A stretch of DNA of 64,000 nt from VHCN01 sp964589935 (GCA_964589935.1 CAZPVD010000015.1:1-64000), one strand, 5' to 3'. Numbered from the stretch's first letter, positions 31,650-40,938 are shown. Numbers and translations: made by a program. The notes: generated by a model not told the origin, from the letters alone.

Positions 31650-33944
31650 ATGGCCGCCATGAAGAACTTCCTCCGCCTTTCGCCGCTCTTCGCCGCGTTG
31701 TTTGCCGCAAATCTCCGCGCCGCGGATACGCCCGACACGGCGAAGCGTAAGGCTTACCTCGAACAACTCCGCCGCCTGCTGCCGCCGAGCGAACCGTGGG
31801 AGGCGTGGCTCAAGCAGACCGGCGAACTTCCGCCGGACTTCGACAAGCTGCCAAGCATCCCCGGTCTGCCTGACGCGATGAAGTTTGAGAACGGCAAGCC
31901 CGTGAAGGCCACCGCGCAATGGCGCGAGCGGCGCGAGGAATTGCTCAAGCTGCTCCAGCATTACGTCATCGGCACCGTGCCGTCCGCGCCGGGCAACGTG
32001 CGCGCCGTCGAGATGAAGGCGCGGCAGGAACCCGGCGGCGCGACGTGCCACGAGTTCGTGCTCGAATTCGGCCCCGAGCACCAGGCGCGGCTGCACGTCG
32101 AGTTGATCATCCCGAAAGGCAACGGCCCGTTCCCGGTTTTCATCACGCAGGACAACCATCGCCGCTGGGCGCTCATCGCGGCGAGTCGCGGCTACATCGG
32201 CTGCGTTTATGCGGGCGCGGATTCGCGCGACGACACGCCGAGTTTCATTCCGCTTTATCCTGATTACGACTGGACGAAGCTCGCCCGCCGCGCGTGGGCG
32301 GCGAGCCGGTGCATTGATTACCTGCACACGCTGCCGATGGTGGACAAGGAGCGCATCGCGCTCACCGGGCATTCTCGCAATGGCAAGCTCTCGCTCATCG
32401 GCGCGGCGCTCGACGAACGCATCACGGCGGTGATTTCCAGCAGCGCCGGCGCAGGCGGGCCGTGCCCGTGGCGGTTTTTTTCGGAAACACAGTTCGGCGA
32501 AGGCATCGAACTCATCACGCGCAACTTCCCCGACTGGGAGCATCCGCGCCTGCGCTTCTTCGCGGGCCGCGAGCACAAGCTTCCCGTGGATCAGCACGAA
32601 CTCATCGCGTGCATCGCGCCGCGGCATTGCCTCATTTCCACCGCGCTCAATGACAGCGTCGAAAGCGTGTGGAGCATCGAGCAGACGTATCACGCCGCCG
32701 TCGAGGTGTATTCGCTGCTCGACGCGCATCACGAGCTGAACCTCCGCTACCGGCCCGGCTCGCACGAGACGCGCGCCGAGGACATCGAGGCGTATCTCGA
32801 CTGGCTCGACACGAAGTTCGGGCGCGTCTCATTCCCCGACGCCAACGAGCCGCACAAGCTGGTTTATCCGAGTTACATCGCGTGGCTCGGCGCGAGCGGT
32901 GAGGACATTGACCCGCTGAAATTTCCCGCGAAAAAACTCAATGACCTGCTCGTCACGGAAAACGACAATCCCATCGCCAAGCCAGAGGAATGGCTCGCGA
33001 AGAAGTCGCGCCTGCGCATCCCGGTCGAATGGTCGCTCGGCCAGCCGCCGCCGCTTGCCGCGAGCGTGCCGGGCGATTACGGCTACGAGCGCGCCCACGC
33101 CGCGAAGATGCTCGGCCGCGACACCACGCCGGCGGGCTTGCAGAAGACGAACCTCAACTTCGGCAACTATATTAACGGCGACCTGTGGTTTCCGGCAGGC
33201 GCGAACAAGTCCACGAAAAAGCTGCCCGTCGTCATCTGGCTGCATCCAATCTCGAACTCGAACGGCTACGTGCCCGGCTACAAGCGAAGCGAATCGCCGC
33301 ATCTCGCGCTGGCGCGGCTGGGCTTCGCCGTGTTCGCCTTCGACCAGATCGGCAACGGCAGCCGCATTGACGAGGTGAAGTTTTTCTACGGCCGTTATCC
33401 AAACTGGTCGCTGCTCGGCAAGACCGTCGCCGACACGCGCGCCGCCGTGGACGCGGTGTTGCGGCAGGACTTCATTGACCCGCAGCGCGTGTGGCTGCTC
33501 GGCTACGACACGGGCGCGAAGGCCGCGCTGCATGCCGCAGCGCTCGATGACCGCGTCGCTGGCGTCGTGTCCGTCGCCGGCTTCACGCCGATGCGCCTCG
33601 ACACGGCGGCGAAGGGCACCGGCGGACTCGCGCGCCACTCGGACTGGCTCCCGCTCCAGCCGCGCCTCGCCGCGTGGGTTGGCAACGAGGCGCGCGTGCC
33701 CTACGACTACCACGAGCTGCTCGCGATGATCGCGCCGCGCCCGGTGCTCGTCGTCGCGCCGGCGCTGGACTTGCAGGCGAACAACGCCGACGTGCGCGCG
33801 TGCGTCGCGGAATCGCGGAAGGTGTTTCAACTCTTCGGCGCGGCGGAGAAACTGCAACTTTTCGAGCCGGAGGAATTCAACCGCTTCTCGCCCGAGTTGC
33901 AGAAGGAAGTCTATGAGCGGCTTCGGAAAATCGCCGGGCTGTAA
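31650..33944 (+). CDS. Two-domain alpha/beta-hydrolase, first half CE15-like esterase
   Basis: 764 residues from ATG at 31650, with a signal peptide (NFLRLSPLFAALFAANLRAA). Domain one (to about 410) has the nucleophile elbow GHSRNGK (Ser near residue 242), as in glucuronoyl esterases and acetylxylan-esterase relatives, and a late His in RPGSHETRAED. Domain two repeats the fold (YVPGYKRSESPHLALARLGF, then LLGYDTGAKAALHAAALDDR), but the nucleophile Ser is replaced by Asp near residue 620 and no His is seen at the equivalent end (FEPEEFNRF). Probably an exported polysaccharide or xylan side-chain esterase with one active and one non-catalytic or altered domain. Confidence 0.8.
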   Translation: MAAMKNFLRLSPLFAALFAANLRAADTPDTAKRKAYLEQLRRLLPPSEPWEAWLKQTGELPPDFDKLPSIPGLPDAMKFENGKPVKATAQWRERREELLKLLQHYVIGTVPSAPGNVRAVEMKARQEPGGATCHEFVLEFGPEHQARLHVELIIPKGNGPFPVFITQDNHRRWALIAASRGYIGCVYAGADSRDDTPSFIPLYPDYDWTKLARRAWAASRCIDYLHTLPMVDKERIALTGHSRNGKLSLIGAALDERITAVISSSAGAGGPCPWRFFSETQFGEGIELITRNFPDWEHPRLRFFAGREHKLPVDQHELIACIAPRHCLISTALNDSVESVWSIEQTYHAAVEVYSLLDAHHELNLRYRPGSHETRAEDIEAYLDWLDTKFGRVSFPDANEPHKLVYPSYIAWLGASGEDIDPLKFPAKKLNDLLVTENDNPIAKPEEWLAKKSRLRIPVEWSLGQPPPLAASVPGDYGYERAHAAKMLGRDTTPAGLQKTNLNFGNYINGDLWFPAGANKSTKKLPVVIWLHPISNSNGYVPGYKRSESPHLALARLGFAVFAFDQIGNGSRIDEVKFFYGRYPNWSLLGKTVADTRAAVDAVLRQDFIDPQRVWLLGYDTGAKAALHAAALDDRVAGVVSVAGFTPMRLDTAAKGTGGLARHSDWLPLQPRLAAWVGNEARVPYDYHELLAMIAPRPVLVVAPALDLQANNADVRACVAESRKVFQLFGAAEKLQLFEPEEFNRFSPELQKEVYERLRKIAGL

Positions 33945-33974
33945 GTTCCTCCACTCTTCTGAGGTGCGAATTGC

Positions 33975-34922
33975 TTACACGCGCTGCCGTTTCCAGTGCG
34001 TCACTTTTTTGCGAAGGCTTGCGGCGGTGAGCCAATACCAGCGCTCGTAGCGGTGCAGCGCGGCGGCGCGTTCGTCCGGGTCGTCGCGGATGAACCTCGT
34101 CGGCTGCGGCGCGGCGGGGCCGTCGGGCTTCTCAAACACGCCGGCCAGCCGCGTGCCGGGCAGGTCGCCGTCGAGCGCGTCCACGCGGCGGACCTTGAAG
34201 CCGGTCTTCTGCGCGAGCCGCTGGAGCGTGCGCGGGCTGAACGCGTAATGGTGCGCGATGTGGAAGAAGTGCGAGAGCCGCGAGCCGGGCGCCTCGACGT
34301 TCGGCACCTCGACGACGAGATGGCCGCGCGGCTTGAGCAGGGCGCGGCATGTGGTCAGCACCGCGGTGGGGCTGATGGTGTGCTCGAGCACGTGGTTCAT
34401 CACGATGAGGTCGAAGCCCGCGGGCTTGAGCGTGTGGGAAAGTTCATCCAGCAAACCCGTGCGCACGTCGAGGCCCTTCGTCTCGCGCGCAAACTTCGCA
34501 TGGCTCTCGTGCGGTTCGACGCCGACGAATGTTCCCGTCGCGCCGACGTGTTCGCGCATGGACAACAGCAGCGCGCCGACGCTACAGCCGATTTCAAGCA
34601 CCTTCACGCCGGGCCGCAGAAACGGCTTCACCAGCGCGAGCATCGGCCGCGCCTTCGGCAGGCGTCGGCGGAAGAACCGCTCGTTCGGCACGGCGGGCCG
34701 GTTGATCTGCCCCCAGTAATGCTTGTGGTAAAACTCCGCGTTTTCGCGCTCGGCCGGGCGCGGGTTTGTATAGACGAGGCCGCATTCCTGACAGATGACC
34801 GTGCGCAGCCGCCCGCCGCGCCCGCGCGTCGAGAAGACCTGAAACGCGACGCTGCCGCACAGGTCGCAGGTCTGCTGCGTCCCGGCGGCCGCCGAACGCG
34901 CGGCGCTTTCAGGCGGTTGCAT
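33975..34922 (-). CDS. Class I SAM-dependent methyltransferase with N-terminal zinc-ribbon
   Basis: 315 residues. N-terminal Cys pairs CDLCGS and CQECGLVYTNPRP (about residues 19-50) form a zinc-ribbon-like module common in sugar and glycan methyltransferases. A methyltransferase domain follows, with VLEIGCSVGALLLSM (SAM loop), DLIVMNHVLEHT and HLVVEVPNVE. The substrate is unknown. It is convergent with the esterase gene upstream in the window; the aldose epimerase gene precedes it on the same strand. Confidence 0.9.
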   Translation of the reverse strand: MQPPESAARSAAAGTQQTCDLCGSVAFQVFSTRGRGGRLRTVICQECGLVYTNPRPAERENAEFYHKHYWGQINRPAVPNERFFRRRLPKARPMLALVKPFLRPGVKVLEIGCSVGALLLSMREHVGATGTFVGVEPHESHAKFARETKGLDVRTGLLDELSHTLKPAGFDLIVMNHVLEHTISPTAVLTTCRALLKPRGHLVVEVPNVEAPGSRLSHFFHIAHHYAFSPRTLQRLAQKTGFKVRRVDALDGDLPGTRLAGVFEKPDGPAAPQPTRFIRDDPDERAAALHRYERWYWLTAASLRKKVTHWKRQRV

Positions 34923-34976
34923 GGCGCGGAAATATCACGGCTTCACAGGCGTGTGCCAAGCGGAAGTTGCGGCGAC

Positions 34977-35891
34977 TCACGCCATCGGACGGACCTCCAT
35001 CCAGAACGCCGCGCGAAAAGTCTTCTGCGGTTCGAGCGAAATCAACTCGCCCGCGTTGCGGCGCGTGAACGCGTTCGGCAGCGCCGTCCACGGTTCGAGG
35101 CAGTAGAACGGCGACTCGGTGCTCTTCGACCAGACCGCGGCAAAGCGATGCTGCGGCGCGTCGGCCCAGTTGAACGCGATTTCCAATTCGCTCGCCGCGT
35201 CCACGAGCACCATCTCGCGCGTGGCGAGGTCGGCGAGGAAGAGCGTGTCGGCCACGTCGGCGGCGACGCTCCAGTTCTGCGCGGGAAACGGCTCGCTCGC
35301 GAAGCGCTCCAGCTTGCCCACGGGCTTCATGCGGCGGCACGCGGGAATCTCCACGAAACACGCGTCTCGGCTCCCCTTCGTCGAGAGCGGCACCTGGAAG
35401 TAAGGATGAAAGCCCGTCGCGAACGGCAGCGGTTCCGCCGAGCGGTTCTCGACGACCTGTTCCCAATGCAGCCGGCCCTTGTCGAGCCGATACGTGAGGC
35501 AGTGCCGGAACGCGAATGGATAACTCGCGCGCGTCGCGTCGCTGTCGCACAACTCCATCGTCACCGAGTCGGCCGTTTGCGCGGCGACGCTCCAGCGCGA
35601 GCGACGCCCGAAGCCGTGCTGCGGCAGATCGTATTCGCGCCCGCCCCACTCGTAGGCATGGTCGCGCGACGCAAGATGGTTCGGCCCGCAAACAGGAAAG
35701 AGGACCGGGCTGCCCGCATACATCTCGCGAGGGTAGCGGTCCACGATGGCCTGCGAGAAGTGCAGCGCCTCGACGAGATCGTGCTTGGGCAGCGGCCGCG
35801 CGTAACGCAACAGCCAGCCGCCGAGTTCGGGCGCGAGCACCGCCTGCGCGCCAGTCGAGTCCGTCAACGTGATGTAATTGGGAGAGGCCAT
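34977..35891 (-). CDS. Aldose 1-epimerase-family protein
   Basis: 304 residues with the galactose-mutarotase fold. Seen are LFPVCGPNHLASRD (substrate-site segment), PFATGFHPYFQVP with the catalytic His, and FYCLEPWTALPNAF with the catalytic Glu. It lacks a signal peptide, so it acts in the cytoplasm, probably on hexoses or hexose phosphates. Divergent gene order cannot be claimed: the neighbours on both sides are on the same strand, 54 and 67 bp away. Confidence 0.9.
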   Translation of the reverse strand: MASPNYITLTDSTGAQAVLAPELGGWLLRYARPLPKHDLVEALHFSQAIVDRYPREMYAGSPVLFPVCGPNHLASRDHAYEWGGREYDLPQHGFGRRSRWSVAAQTADSVTMELCDSDATRASYPFAFRHCLTYRLDKGRLHWEQVVENRSAEPLPFATGFHPYFQVPLSTKGSRDACFVEIPACRRMKPVGKLERFASEPFPAQNWSVAADVADTLFLADLATREMVLVDAASELEIAFNWADAPQHRFAAVWSKSTESPFYCLEPWTALPNAFTRRNAGELISLEPQKTFRAAFWMEVRPMA

Positions 35892-35958
35892 GAGGAATGT
35901 TGTCTGCGCGGCACAACGTAACTGCGACTTGCCGCAATGTCACGCGGCGAGACGCGAT

Positions 35959-36519
35959 TCAATCGCGAAGAGAAAACTCCGCGAGCCGCGTGTAGCGGGT
36001 GCCATCGGATGCAAGCTCGCTGCGAATGAGTTCGACACGCTCCGCATGCCACGAGCCGAAATCAGCGTCGGCCCGGCGTGACAGCGCACGGTTCATTTCA
36101 GCATCGCGCAACGGGCGTTTGATGCGGGCGAGCGTAAGATGCGGATGAAAGTCGCGTTCCTCCTCGTGCGCGCCGATGCTTTCGCACGCGCTGGCGGCGG
36201 CATCTGCAAGCGACTGCAACCGCTCCAGTTCGCCACGCACGCCGACCCACAGGACGCGCCCGTTGAAGTGGCCGACCCCAGCCGCCCGCAAATTCAATGA
36301 TGACTGCGAGGCGCACGTGGTGCGAAGACGTTCCTGCAAATCATCGAGTCGCGCGACGTCAACGTCGCCGAGAAAACGGAGCGTAAGGTGAATCTTTTCC
36401 GGCGCGGTCCACGATGCGCCCTCAGCGAGCGGGCGAAGTTCCTTTTGCAATCGCGCGAGGTTCGCGATGACTTCCGCCATGAGCGGCAGCGCGACGAAGA
36501 GACGGAGGCGTTCGCTCAT
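35959..36519 (-). CDS. thpR: RNA 2',3'-cyclic phosphodiesterase (2H family)
   Basis: Opens 2',3'-cyclic phosphate ends of RNA. 186 residues with the two HXTX motifs of 2H phosphoesterases: HLTLRFLGDVD (about residues 45-55) and HPHLTLARIK (about 126-135). It begins MSERLRLFVALPL, as the family does. It directly follows the agmatine deiminase gene on the same strand (12 bp). Confidence 0.95.
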   Translation of the reverse strand: MSERLRLFVALPLMAEVIANLARLQKELRPLAEGASWTAPEKIHLTLRFLGDVDVARLDDLQERLRTTCASQSSLNLRAAGVGHFNGRVLWVGVRGELERLQSLADAAASACESIGAHEEERDFHPHLTLARIKRPLRDAEMNRALSRRADADFGSWHAERVELIRSELASDGTRYTRLAEFSLRD

Positions 36520-36531
36520 GGCGCGGGCGCT

Positions 36532-37575
36532 TCACGCCGGCTCCTGCTGCGTGATGCAGTGGAACGAGCCGAGGCCCCAGATGAGGTCGGTCGAGTCAAT
36601 GCCGATGACGCGGCGGTCATCGAATTCCTTCTGGAGAATTTCCAGCGCGACCTTGTCGTTCTTGTGGCCGAACGTGGGCACGAGCACGAGGCCGTTGGCG
36701 ATGTAGAAGTTCGCGTAGCTCGCCGGCAGGCGCTGCGCCTGATACTCGACGAAGCCGGGCATCGGCAGCTTCACCACGCGCAGCAGGCGCCCGTCCTGGT
36801 CGCGCATGAGACGCAGGCGTTGGAGATTTTCCTGCAACGGCTGGTAGTTCGCGTCGTTGATGTCTTCCTCAATGACCGTCACGACGGTCGTCGGATTGAT
36901 GAAGCGCACGAGATCGTCCACGTGGCCGTCGGTGTCATCGCCCGCGATGCCGTCGCCGAGCCAGAGGACGTGCGTGACGCCGAGGAACTCCTTCAGTTGA
37001 TGCTCGATCTGGCCCTTGGAGAGCTGCGGGTTGCGATTGGGATTGAGCAGGCACGACTCGGTGGTGATGAGCGTGCCGCGGCCGTTCACCTCGATGGAGC
37101 CGCCTTCCAAAATCATGTCCGGCGAAAAGAGCGGCAGGCCGCGCAACTTCGCAACGTGCTGCGGAATGGCGTCATCCAGCTCGTAAGGCGGATACTTCTC
37201 GCCCCACGCATTGTAACGCCAATCCACGACGGCGCGCTCGTGCTGCCCGGCTCTTTCGCGGACGAGAAAAACCGGTCCGTGATCGCGGCACCACGGCTCG
37301 TAGGCGGGAAAATGATGGAAGTGAACGCGCTCGAGCGGCGTGCCGTGCTTCGTCAACAGCCCGCGCACCCACGCCTCCATGTCGGCATTCCAAACGTTGA
37401 TGAAGACTTCCTCGACGGCGACGAGGTGCTTGATGATCCCGGCATAGACCGGCGGCACGGCGTCATAACGGTCGGGAAAACTGATGCCATCGCTGCGCGG
37501 CCACGTGAGCCACGTGCCCGCGTGCGGCTCCCATTCCGCGGGCATGCGGTAGCCGAGTTGCGAAGGCGTGTTCAT
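36532..37575 (-). CDS. aguA: Agmatine deiminase (peptidyl-arginine deiminase family)
   Basis: Converts agmatine to N-carbamoylputrescine for polyamine synthesis. 347 residues. Family features: MPAEWEPHAGTWLTWPRSD at the start, WCRDHGPVFLV, FSPDMILEGGSIEVNGRG, GDDTDGHVDDLVRFI with catalytic Asp and His, and the nucleophile Cys in SFHCITQQEPA at the C-terminus. The ATG is 1 bp after the stop of the aldo/keto reductase gene, so they are likely co-transcribed. Confidence 0.95.
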   Translation of the reverse strand: MNTPSQLGYRMPAEWEPHAGTWLTWPRSDGISFPDRYDAVPPVYAGIIKHLVAVEEVFINVWNADMEAWVRGLLTKHGTPLERVHFHHFPAYEPWCRDHGPVFLVRERAGQHERAVVDWRYNAWGEKYPPYELDDAIPQHVAKLRGLPLFSPDMILEGGSIEVNGRGTLITTESCLLNPNRNPQLSKGQIEHQLKEFLGVTHVLWLGDGIAGDDTDGHVDDLVRFINPTTVVTVIEEDINDANYQPLQENLQRLRLMRDQDGRLLRVVKLPMPGFVEYQAQRLPASYANFYIANGLVLVPTFGHKNDKVALEILQKEFDDRRVIGIDSTDLIWGLGSFHCITQQEPA

Positions 37576-37576
37576 G

Positions 37577-38503
37577 TCACGGCAGCCGCTCGCCGCGCGC
37601 GGCTTCGAGCAGGCGATACCATTCCTCGCGCGTCAACTCAACGTCATCGGCGCGGAAGCAGTCACGGATGCTCGCGGGATTCGTCGAACCCACAATCGGC
37701 ACGATGCCCGCCGGGTGCTTGAGCAGCCACGCGAGTGCGATGACAGCGCGGGAGACGCCGCGTTCGCGCGCAAGTGCGTCGAGCACGGCGTTGATGGCGT
37801 CGGTGCGGTAGCCTTCCTGCCACGGCAGAAGTTTGCGCGGGCCGCCGGCGAGCTTGCCGCCGGCGAGCGGACTCCACGCGAGCGGTGTGATGCGTTCGGC
37901 GAGGCACTGGTCAAGAGTGCCGTCGTTGAAGCAGGCGAGATTCGCGAGGCTGATCTCGACCTGGTTCACGATGAGCTGACGCGCGGACGCCTGTTTGAGC
38001 AGCGTCACCTGCGACGGGCGGAAGTTGCTCACGCCGAACTCGCGCACCTTGCCGGCCTGGTTGAGCTTCGCAAAGGCCACGGCGACTTCGGTCGGGTCCA
38101 TCAGCCAATCGGGCCGGTGAAGCTGGTAGAGGTCAATCGTCTCCACGCCCAAGCGGCGCAGCGAGCCTTCGCAGGAACTGATGATGTAATCCGCGGAAAA
38201 ATCGTAGCGGAACGGCGCGTCCGGCTGCGGGTCGCCGGGGATGCGGATGCCGCACTTGGTCGCGATAAGGATGCGTTCGCGCATGCCGGGGACTTCGCGC
38301 AGCACCGCGCCAAAGGCTGACTCAGCGCGGCCGCCGCAATAAATGTCCGCGTGGTCGAAGAGCGTGCAGCCGGCCTCGACTGCCGCGAGCACGGCGGCGC
38401 GGCCAAGAGTGCGGCCCGCTTCCTCAGTCTCGGCAATGCGCCAGCAGCCGTAGGCGAGGCGCGTCGCGCGCAGCGTGCTTTTGCCGAGAGGTTGCGTCTT
38501 CAT
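37577..38503 (-). CDS. Aldo/keto reductase
   Basis: NADPH-dependent reductase of 308 residues with a TIM barrel. Catalytic tetrad visible: Asp and Tyr in LFDHADIYCGG, Lys in ILIATKCGIRIPGD, His in LYQLHRPDWLMDP. Also FGVSNFRPSQV and the NADPH-binding IVPIVGSTNPASIRD. It resembles the YdhF/Tas-like oxidoreductases. The substrate is unknown. Confidence 0.92.
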   Translation of the reverse strand: MKTQPLGKSTLRATRLAYGCWRIAETEEAGRTLGRAAVLAAVEAGCTLFDHADIYCGGRAESAFGAVLREVPGMRERILIATKCGIRIPGDPQPDAPFRYDFSADYIISSCEGSLRRLGVETIDLYQLHRPDWLMDPTEVAVAFAKLNQAGKVREFGVSNFRPSQVTLLKQASARQLIVNQVEISLANLACFNDGTLDQCLAERITPLAWSPLAGGKLAGGPRKLLPWQEGYRTDAINAVLDALARERGVSRAVIALAWLLKHPAGIVPIVGSTNPASIRDCFRADDVELTREEWYRLLEAARGERLP

Positions 38504-38540
38504 CGTGGCGTTCGAGGGACGAGGACGACGAGGAGGACGA

Positions 38541-39713
38541 CTAAAGCGCGCCGTAGAATTCCTCGACGACGCGTTTGAAGGTGTTTTCGCCGACGTTGAC
38601 GATGCCCATCTCGCGCTTCGCGTTGTCCTCGGAATCGCTCGCGTGCGCGGCGTTGACCATGATGGACGAGCCGAACTCGCGGCGGATGGAGCCAGGCGGG
38701 GCCTTCGAGGGATCGGTGGGGCCGAGCACGTCGCGGATTTTGTTCACGGCCTCGTAGCCTTCATACACGAGAGCGATGCAGCGTTCCGTGCCGGGCGCGT
38801 CGAGCTGCGAAGGCTCGCACTCGCCAGGCGCGCGGCCGGACATGAAACGCACGATGTTGTCGAATTGGTTGTCGCCATGAAGCGGGCCGAGCACGTCGCC
38901 GAGCTTCGCCTCCGCGTCGGCGGGGATTTTGAAGCCAAGTTCCTTTTCGAGGACTGTTCTGGCCTTGAGTGCGACGACGTCCTTCAGCTTCGTGCGGAGG
39001 ACTTCGCGCACGGGGCCGTAGAACTCCATCGCCTGCGCCGTGCTCATGCGGTGAAGCTTGATGCCGATGATGTAAAGGCCGGTGCGGCTGAAGAAATCAA
39101 TCACGTTGCCGGGGCGGCCCGTCGGGAAACGGAAGTTGTCCGGCTTGATGAGCACGAGCGTGCGCTGGACCTTCATGCCCGGCGTGTAGTTGATGACGTT
39201 GTCGAGCACGCCGCCGTCGGCGTCCGAGTGGCGCGCCCAGAGCTTGAGCTTGACCTGCGCCTCCTCCGCATTGGGCGCGGCGAGCACGGCCGGCTCGAAG
39301 TAACGCACCTGGTCGTTTTCATCCACGATGAAGTCCGCGTAAGTGTCGCGGATGGTCTCGCCGCCGCGGCGCTCGTGGCTGAGGTTGCCGACGACGGAGC
39401 GCACCTTGCGCACGGCCTCGGTGCCCTTGAAGAGGAGCGTCATCACGCGACGGCGCTTGCCGGTCTTCGCGTCGGGCGAGAAGTTCTTGAGGATGTAATC
39501 GCGGATGTGCTCCTGCACGCGGCGGTCCTGCGGGTCGTGCGCGGAGATGATGACCTCGGAGTATTGCCTCACCAGCTCGGGACTGGGCGCGAACATGCGC
39601 GCGGCGATCAGCTCCAGTCCGGTGCGGCTGATGAGTCGCGCGAGGATGCCGCCGGTGCGCGATTTGTAGAGCGAATACGGCGTGATGATGACGTAGGCCA
39701 GTTCTTGCGACAT
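38541..39713 (-). CDS. ndk: Two-domain nucleoside diphosphate kinase with degenerate first domain
   Basis: 390 residues, over twice the usual 140-150. Residues about 5-170 (YVIITPYSLYKSRTGGILARL..) and about 180-390 (QRTLVLIKPDNFRFPTGRPG..) are two NDK-fold copies. The second carries the catalytic block NAAHASDS with His357, where Gly of the usual HGSDS is Ala. In the first copy the equivalent place is YFEPAVLAA with no His, so it should be inactive. The second copy also has an insertion around EPSQLDAPGTERC. The ATG lies 1 bp after the stop of the upstream zinc-ribbon gene. Confidence 0.85.
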   Translation of the reverse strand: MSQELAYVIITPYSLYKSRTGGILARLISRTGLELIAARMFAPSPELVRQYSEVIISAHDPQDRRVQEHIRDYILKNFSPDAKTGKRRRVMTLLFKGTEAVRKVRSVVGNLSHERRGGETIRDTYADFIVDENDQVRYFEPAVLAAPNAEEAQVKLKLWARHSDADGGVLDNVINYTPGMKVQRTLVLIKPDNFRFPTGRPGNVIDFFSRTGLYIIGIKLHRMSTAQAMEFYGPVREVLRTKLKDVVALKARTVLEKELGFKIPADAEAKLGDVLGPLHGDNQFDNIVRFMSGRAPGECEPSQLDAPGTERCIALVYEGYEAVNKIRDVLGPTDPSKAPPGSIRREFGSSIMVNAAHASDSEDNAKREMGIVNVGENTFKRVVEEFYGAL

Positions 39714-39714
39714 G

Positions 39715-39912
39715 TCAGGCAGCAGGGGTGGAGGGGCCGGAGGCCGGTTTGGCTTCGGGCGCGCTTGCCTTGCCGCCGAGGATTTTGAACATGACCGTGC
39801 CGCAGGTCGGGCACTTGCCCTTGATGGCCTTGCGGCCGTTCTTCATCAGCTCCTCAACGCCGTTGGAGATTTCCTTCTTCGACTTGCATTTGACGCAATA
39901 GCCTTCAGCCAT
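39715..39912 (-). CDS. Small zinc-ribbon protein (DUF5679-like)
   Basis: 65 residues from ATG at 39912 (MAEGYCVKCKSKKEI). Two Cys pairs, YCVKC and KCPTCGT, form a zinc ribbon as in the DUF5679 family; the tail is Ala/Pro-rich. Family function is unknown. The stop is 1 bp before the start of the two-domain NDP kinase, which indicates translational coupling. The open frame above 39912 is not convincing. Confidence 0.85.
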   Translation of the reverse strand: MAEGYCVKCKSKKEISNGVEELMKNGRKAIKGKCPTCGTVMFKILGGKASAPEAKPASGPSTPAA

Positions 39913-40023
39913 AAAAATTTCCCGCCGGCATCCACCGTGGACGCCAGCGGTCAAGGCCGATAGACTACGGGGCCGCCCTACCCAGCGCAACAGGGAAAAA
40001 CCGGAGGGAAAAATGGCTAAATC

Positions 40024-40043
40024 ACGCTGAATCAACAGCGTGA
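40024..40043 (-). terminator. Possible weak terminator after the second pseudopilin gene
   Basis: CACGCTG-AATCAA-CAGCGTG forms a 7-8-bp stem 14 bp after the stop at 40057. No proper T run follows on the minus strand (TTTAGCC), so the call is tentative. Confidence 0.35.
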
Positions 40044-40056
40044 CAACCCGAATGCC

Positions 40057-40938
40057 CTAAGGCACGTAATTTTCGTTGGCGCGGGTCTTGAACCAGATGG
40101 CGTCGTTGGGATTTTGCGCCGCGCTGCTTAGAGGCACCTCAACACCGCCTGATTTTGTGGTCCTGTTCCATCGGTGATTCTCCACATGACCATCGGCAAA
40201 ACTAAGCGTGGTCGCGCCAGCATGGATCGCTGCGGGACGGTTGTTGAAAGTCAGATTTGCGTTGTTCCCCGAAGGGTCAATCGTTGAAGTGATTACGCCA
40301 TCATCAATGCTCGTTGGGTCTTCATGGACAAAAACAAAATTGTCAGACGGCTTGCGAATGTCTGTAACACGGCGGAACACATAATTTGTCCCCAACGATC
40401 CCATCACCGAATTGCCCGCCGCTGAACCGCCGTTCATATAGACATTCACTGTCAAACTGCGAACATAGGACTGGCCGCTGACCGGAGCAGGCAAGTTGCC
40501 ATTCACATATTTGTCGGAAGGGCACTTCAGAAGTTTGCCGCTGCGCGCGTAATAGCTGCCAAGCAACGCAAGGGTGTAATAATCCGAGTTCGTCACGCTT
40601 GCCTGCTGAAACCTTGGATCGCTGGGATTCATCCAGCCAGTGCACCAAGTAATGTTGGTGTTGCTGATTGGCGGCCAGTTCGAGTTTATGACAAGCCGAC
40701 CGTCATAGTCATCGCAGTAAAGGTTCCATGCAAGCTGCACCTGCTTGTGGTTGTTGGTGCAGGTTGCCGCCTGCCCTTTCGCCTTCGCGCTAGCCAGCGC
40801 GGGCAATAACATTCCCGCCAGAATCGCGATGATGGCGATGACGACGAGCAGTTCAATCAGGGTGAAGGCTCCCTGCGACAGCCGGCCCGGCATCGGTTGA
40901 AGGTTGCTCGTCGGATGGGCTTGGGCAGTTTGTTTCAT
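40057..40938 (-). CDS. Pseudopilin with prepilin-type leader (H-X9-DG family)
   Basis: 293 residues. A leader of about 27 residues ends at GAFTLIELLVVIAIIAILAG, the type IV/T2SS cleavage and methylation site (cut before Phe). A long N-terminal helix and a variable body follow. The C-terminal block ATTLSFADGHVENHRWN is the marker of the family greatly expanded in Planctomycetes and Verrucomicrobia. It is an intact relative of the broken gene at 17237-18017. No other secretion genes are nearby. The function is not established. Confidence 0.88.
   Translation of the reverse strand: MKQTAQAHPTSNLQPMPGRLSQGAFTLIELLVVIAIIAILAGMLLPALASAKAKGQAATCTNNHKQVQLAWNLYCDDYDGRLVINSNWPPISNTNITWCTGWMNPSDPRFQQASVTNSDYYTLALLGSYYARSGKLLKCPSDKYVNGNLPAPVSGQSYVRSLTVNVYMNGGSAAGNSVMGSLGTNYVFRRVTDIRKPSDNFVFVHEDPTSIDDGVITSTIDPSGNNANLTFNNRPAAIHAGATTLSFADGHVENHRWNRTTKSGGVEVPLSSAAQNPNDAIWFKTRANENYVP

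Noticed and set aside
33996..35921. 641-residue open frame on the plus strand
   Set aside because: Antisense to two well-supported genes (methyltransferase and aldose epimerase) with shadow-type composition.
38475..39788. 437-residue open frame on the plus strand
   Set aside because: Antisense to the two-domain NDP kinase; composition is typical of a shadow frame.
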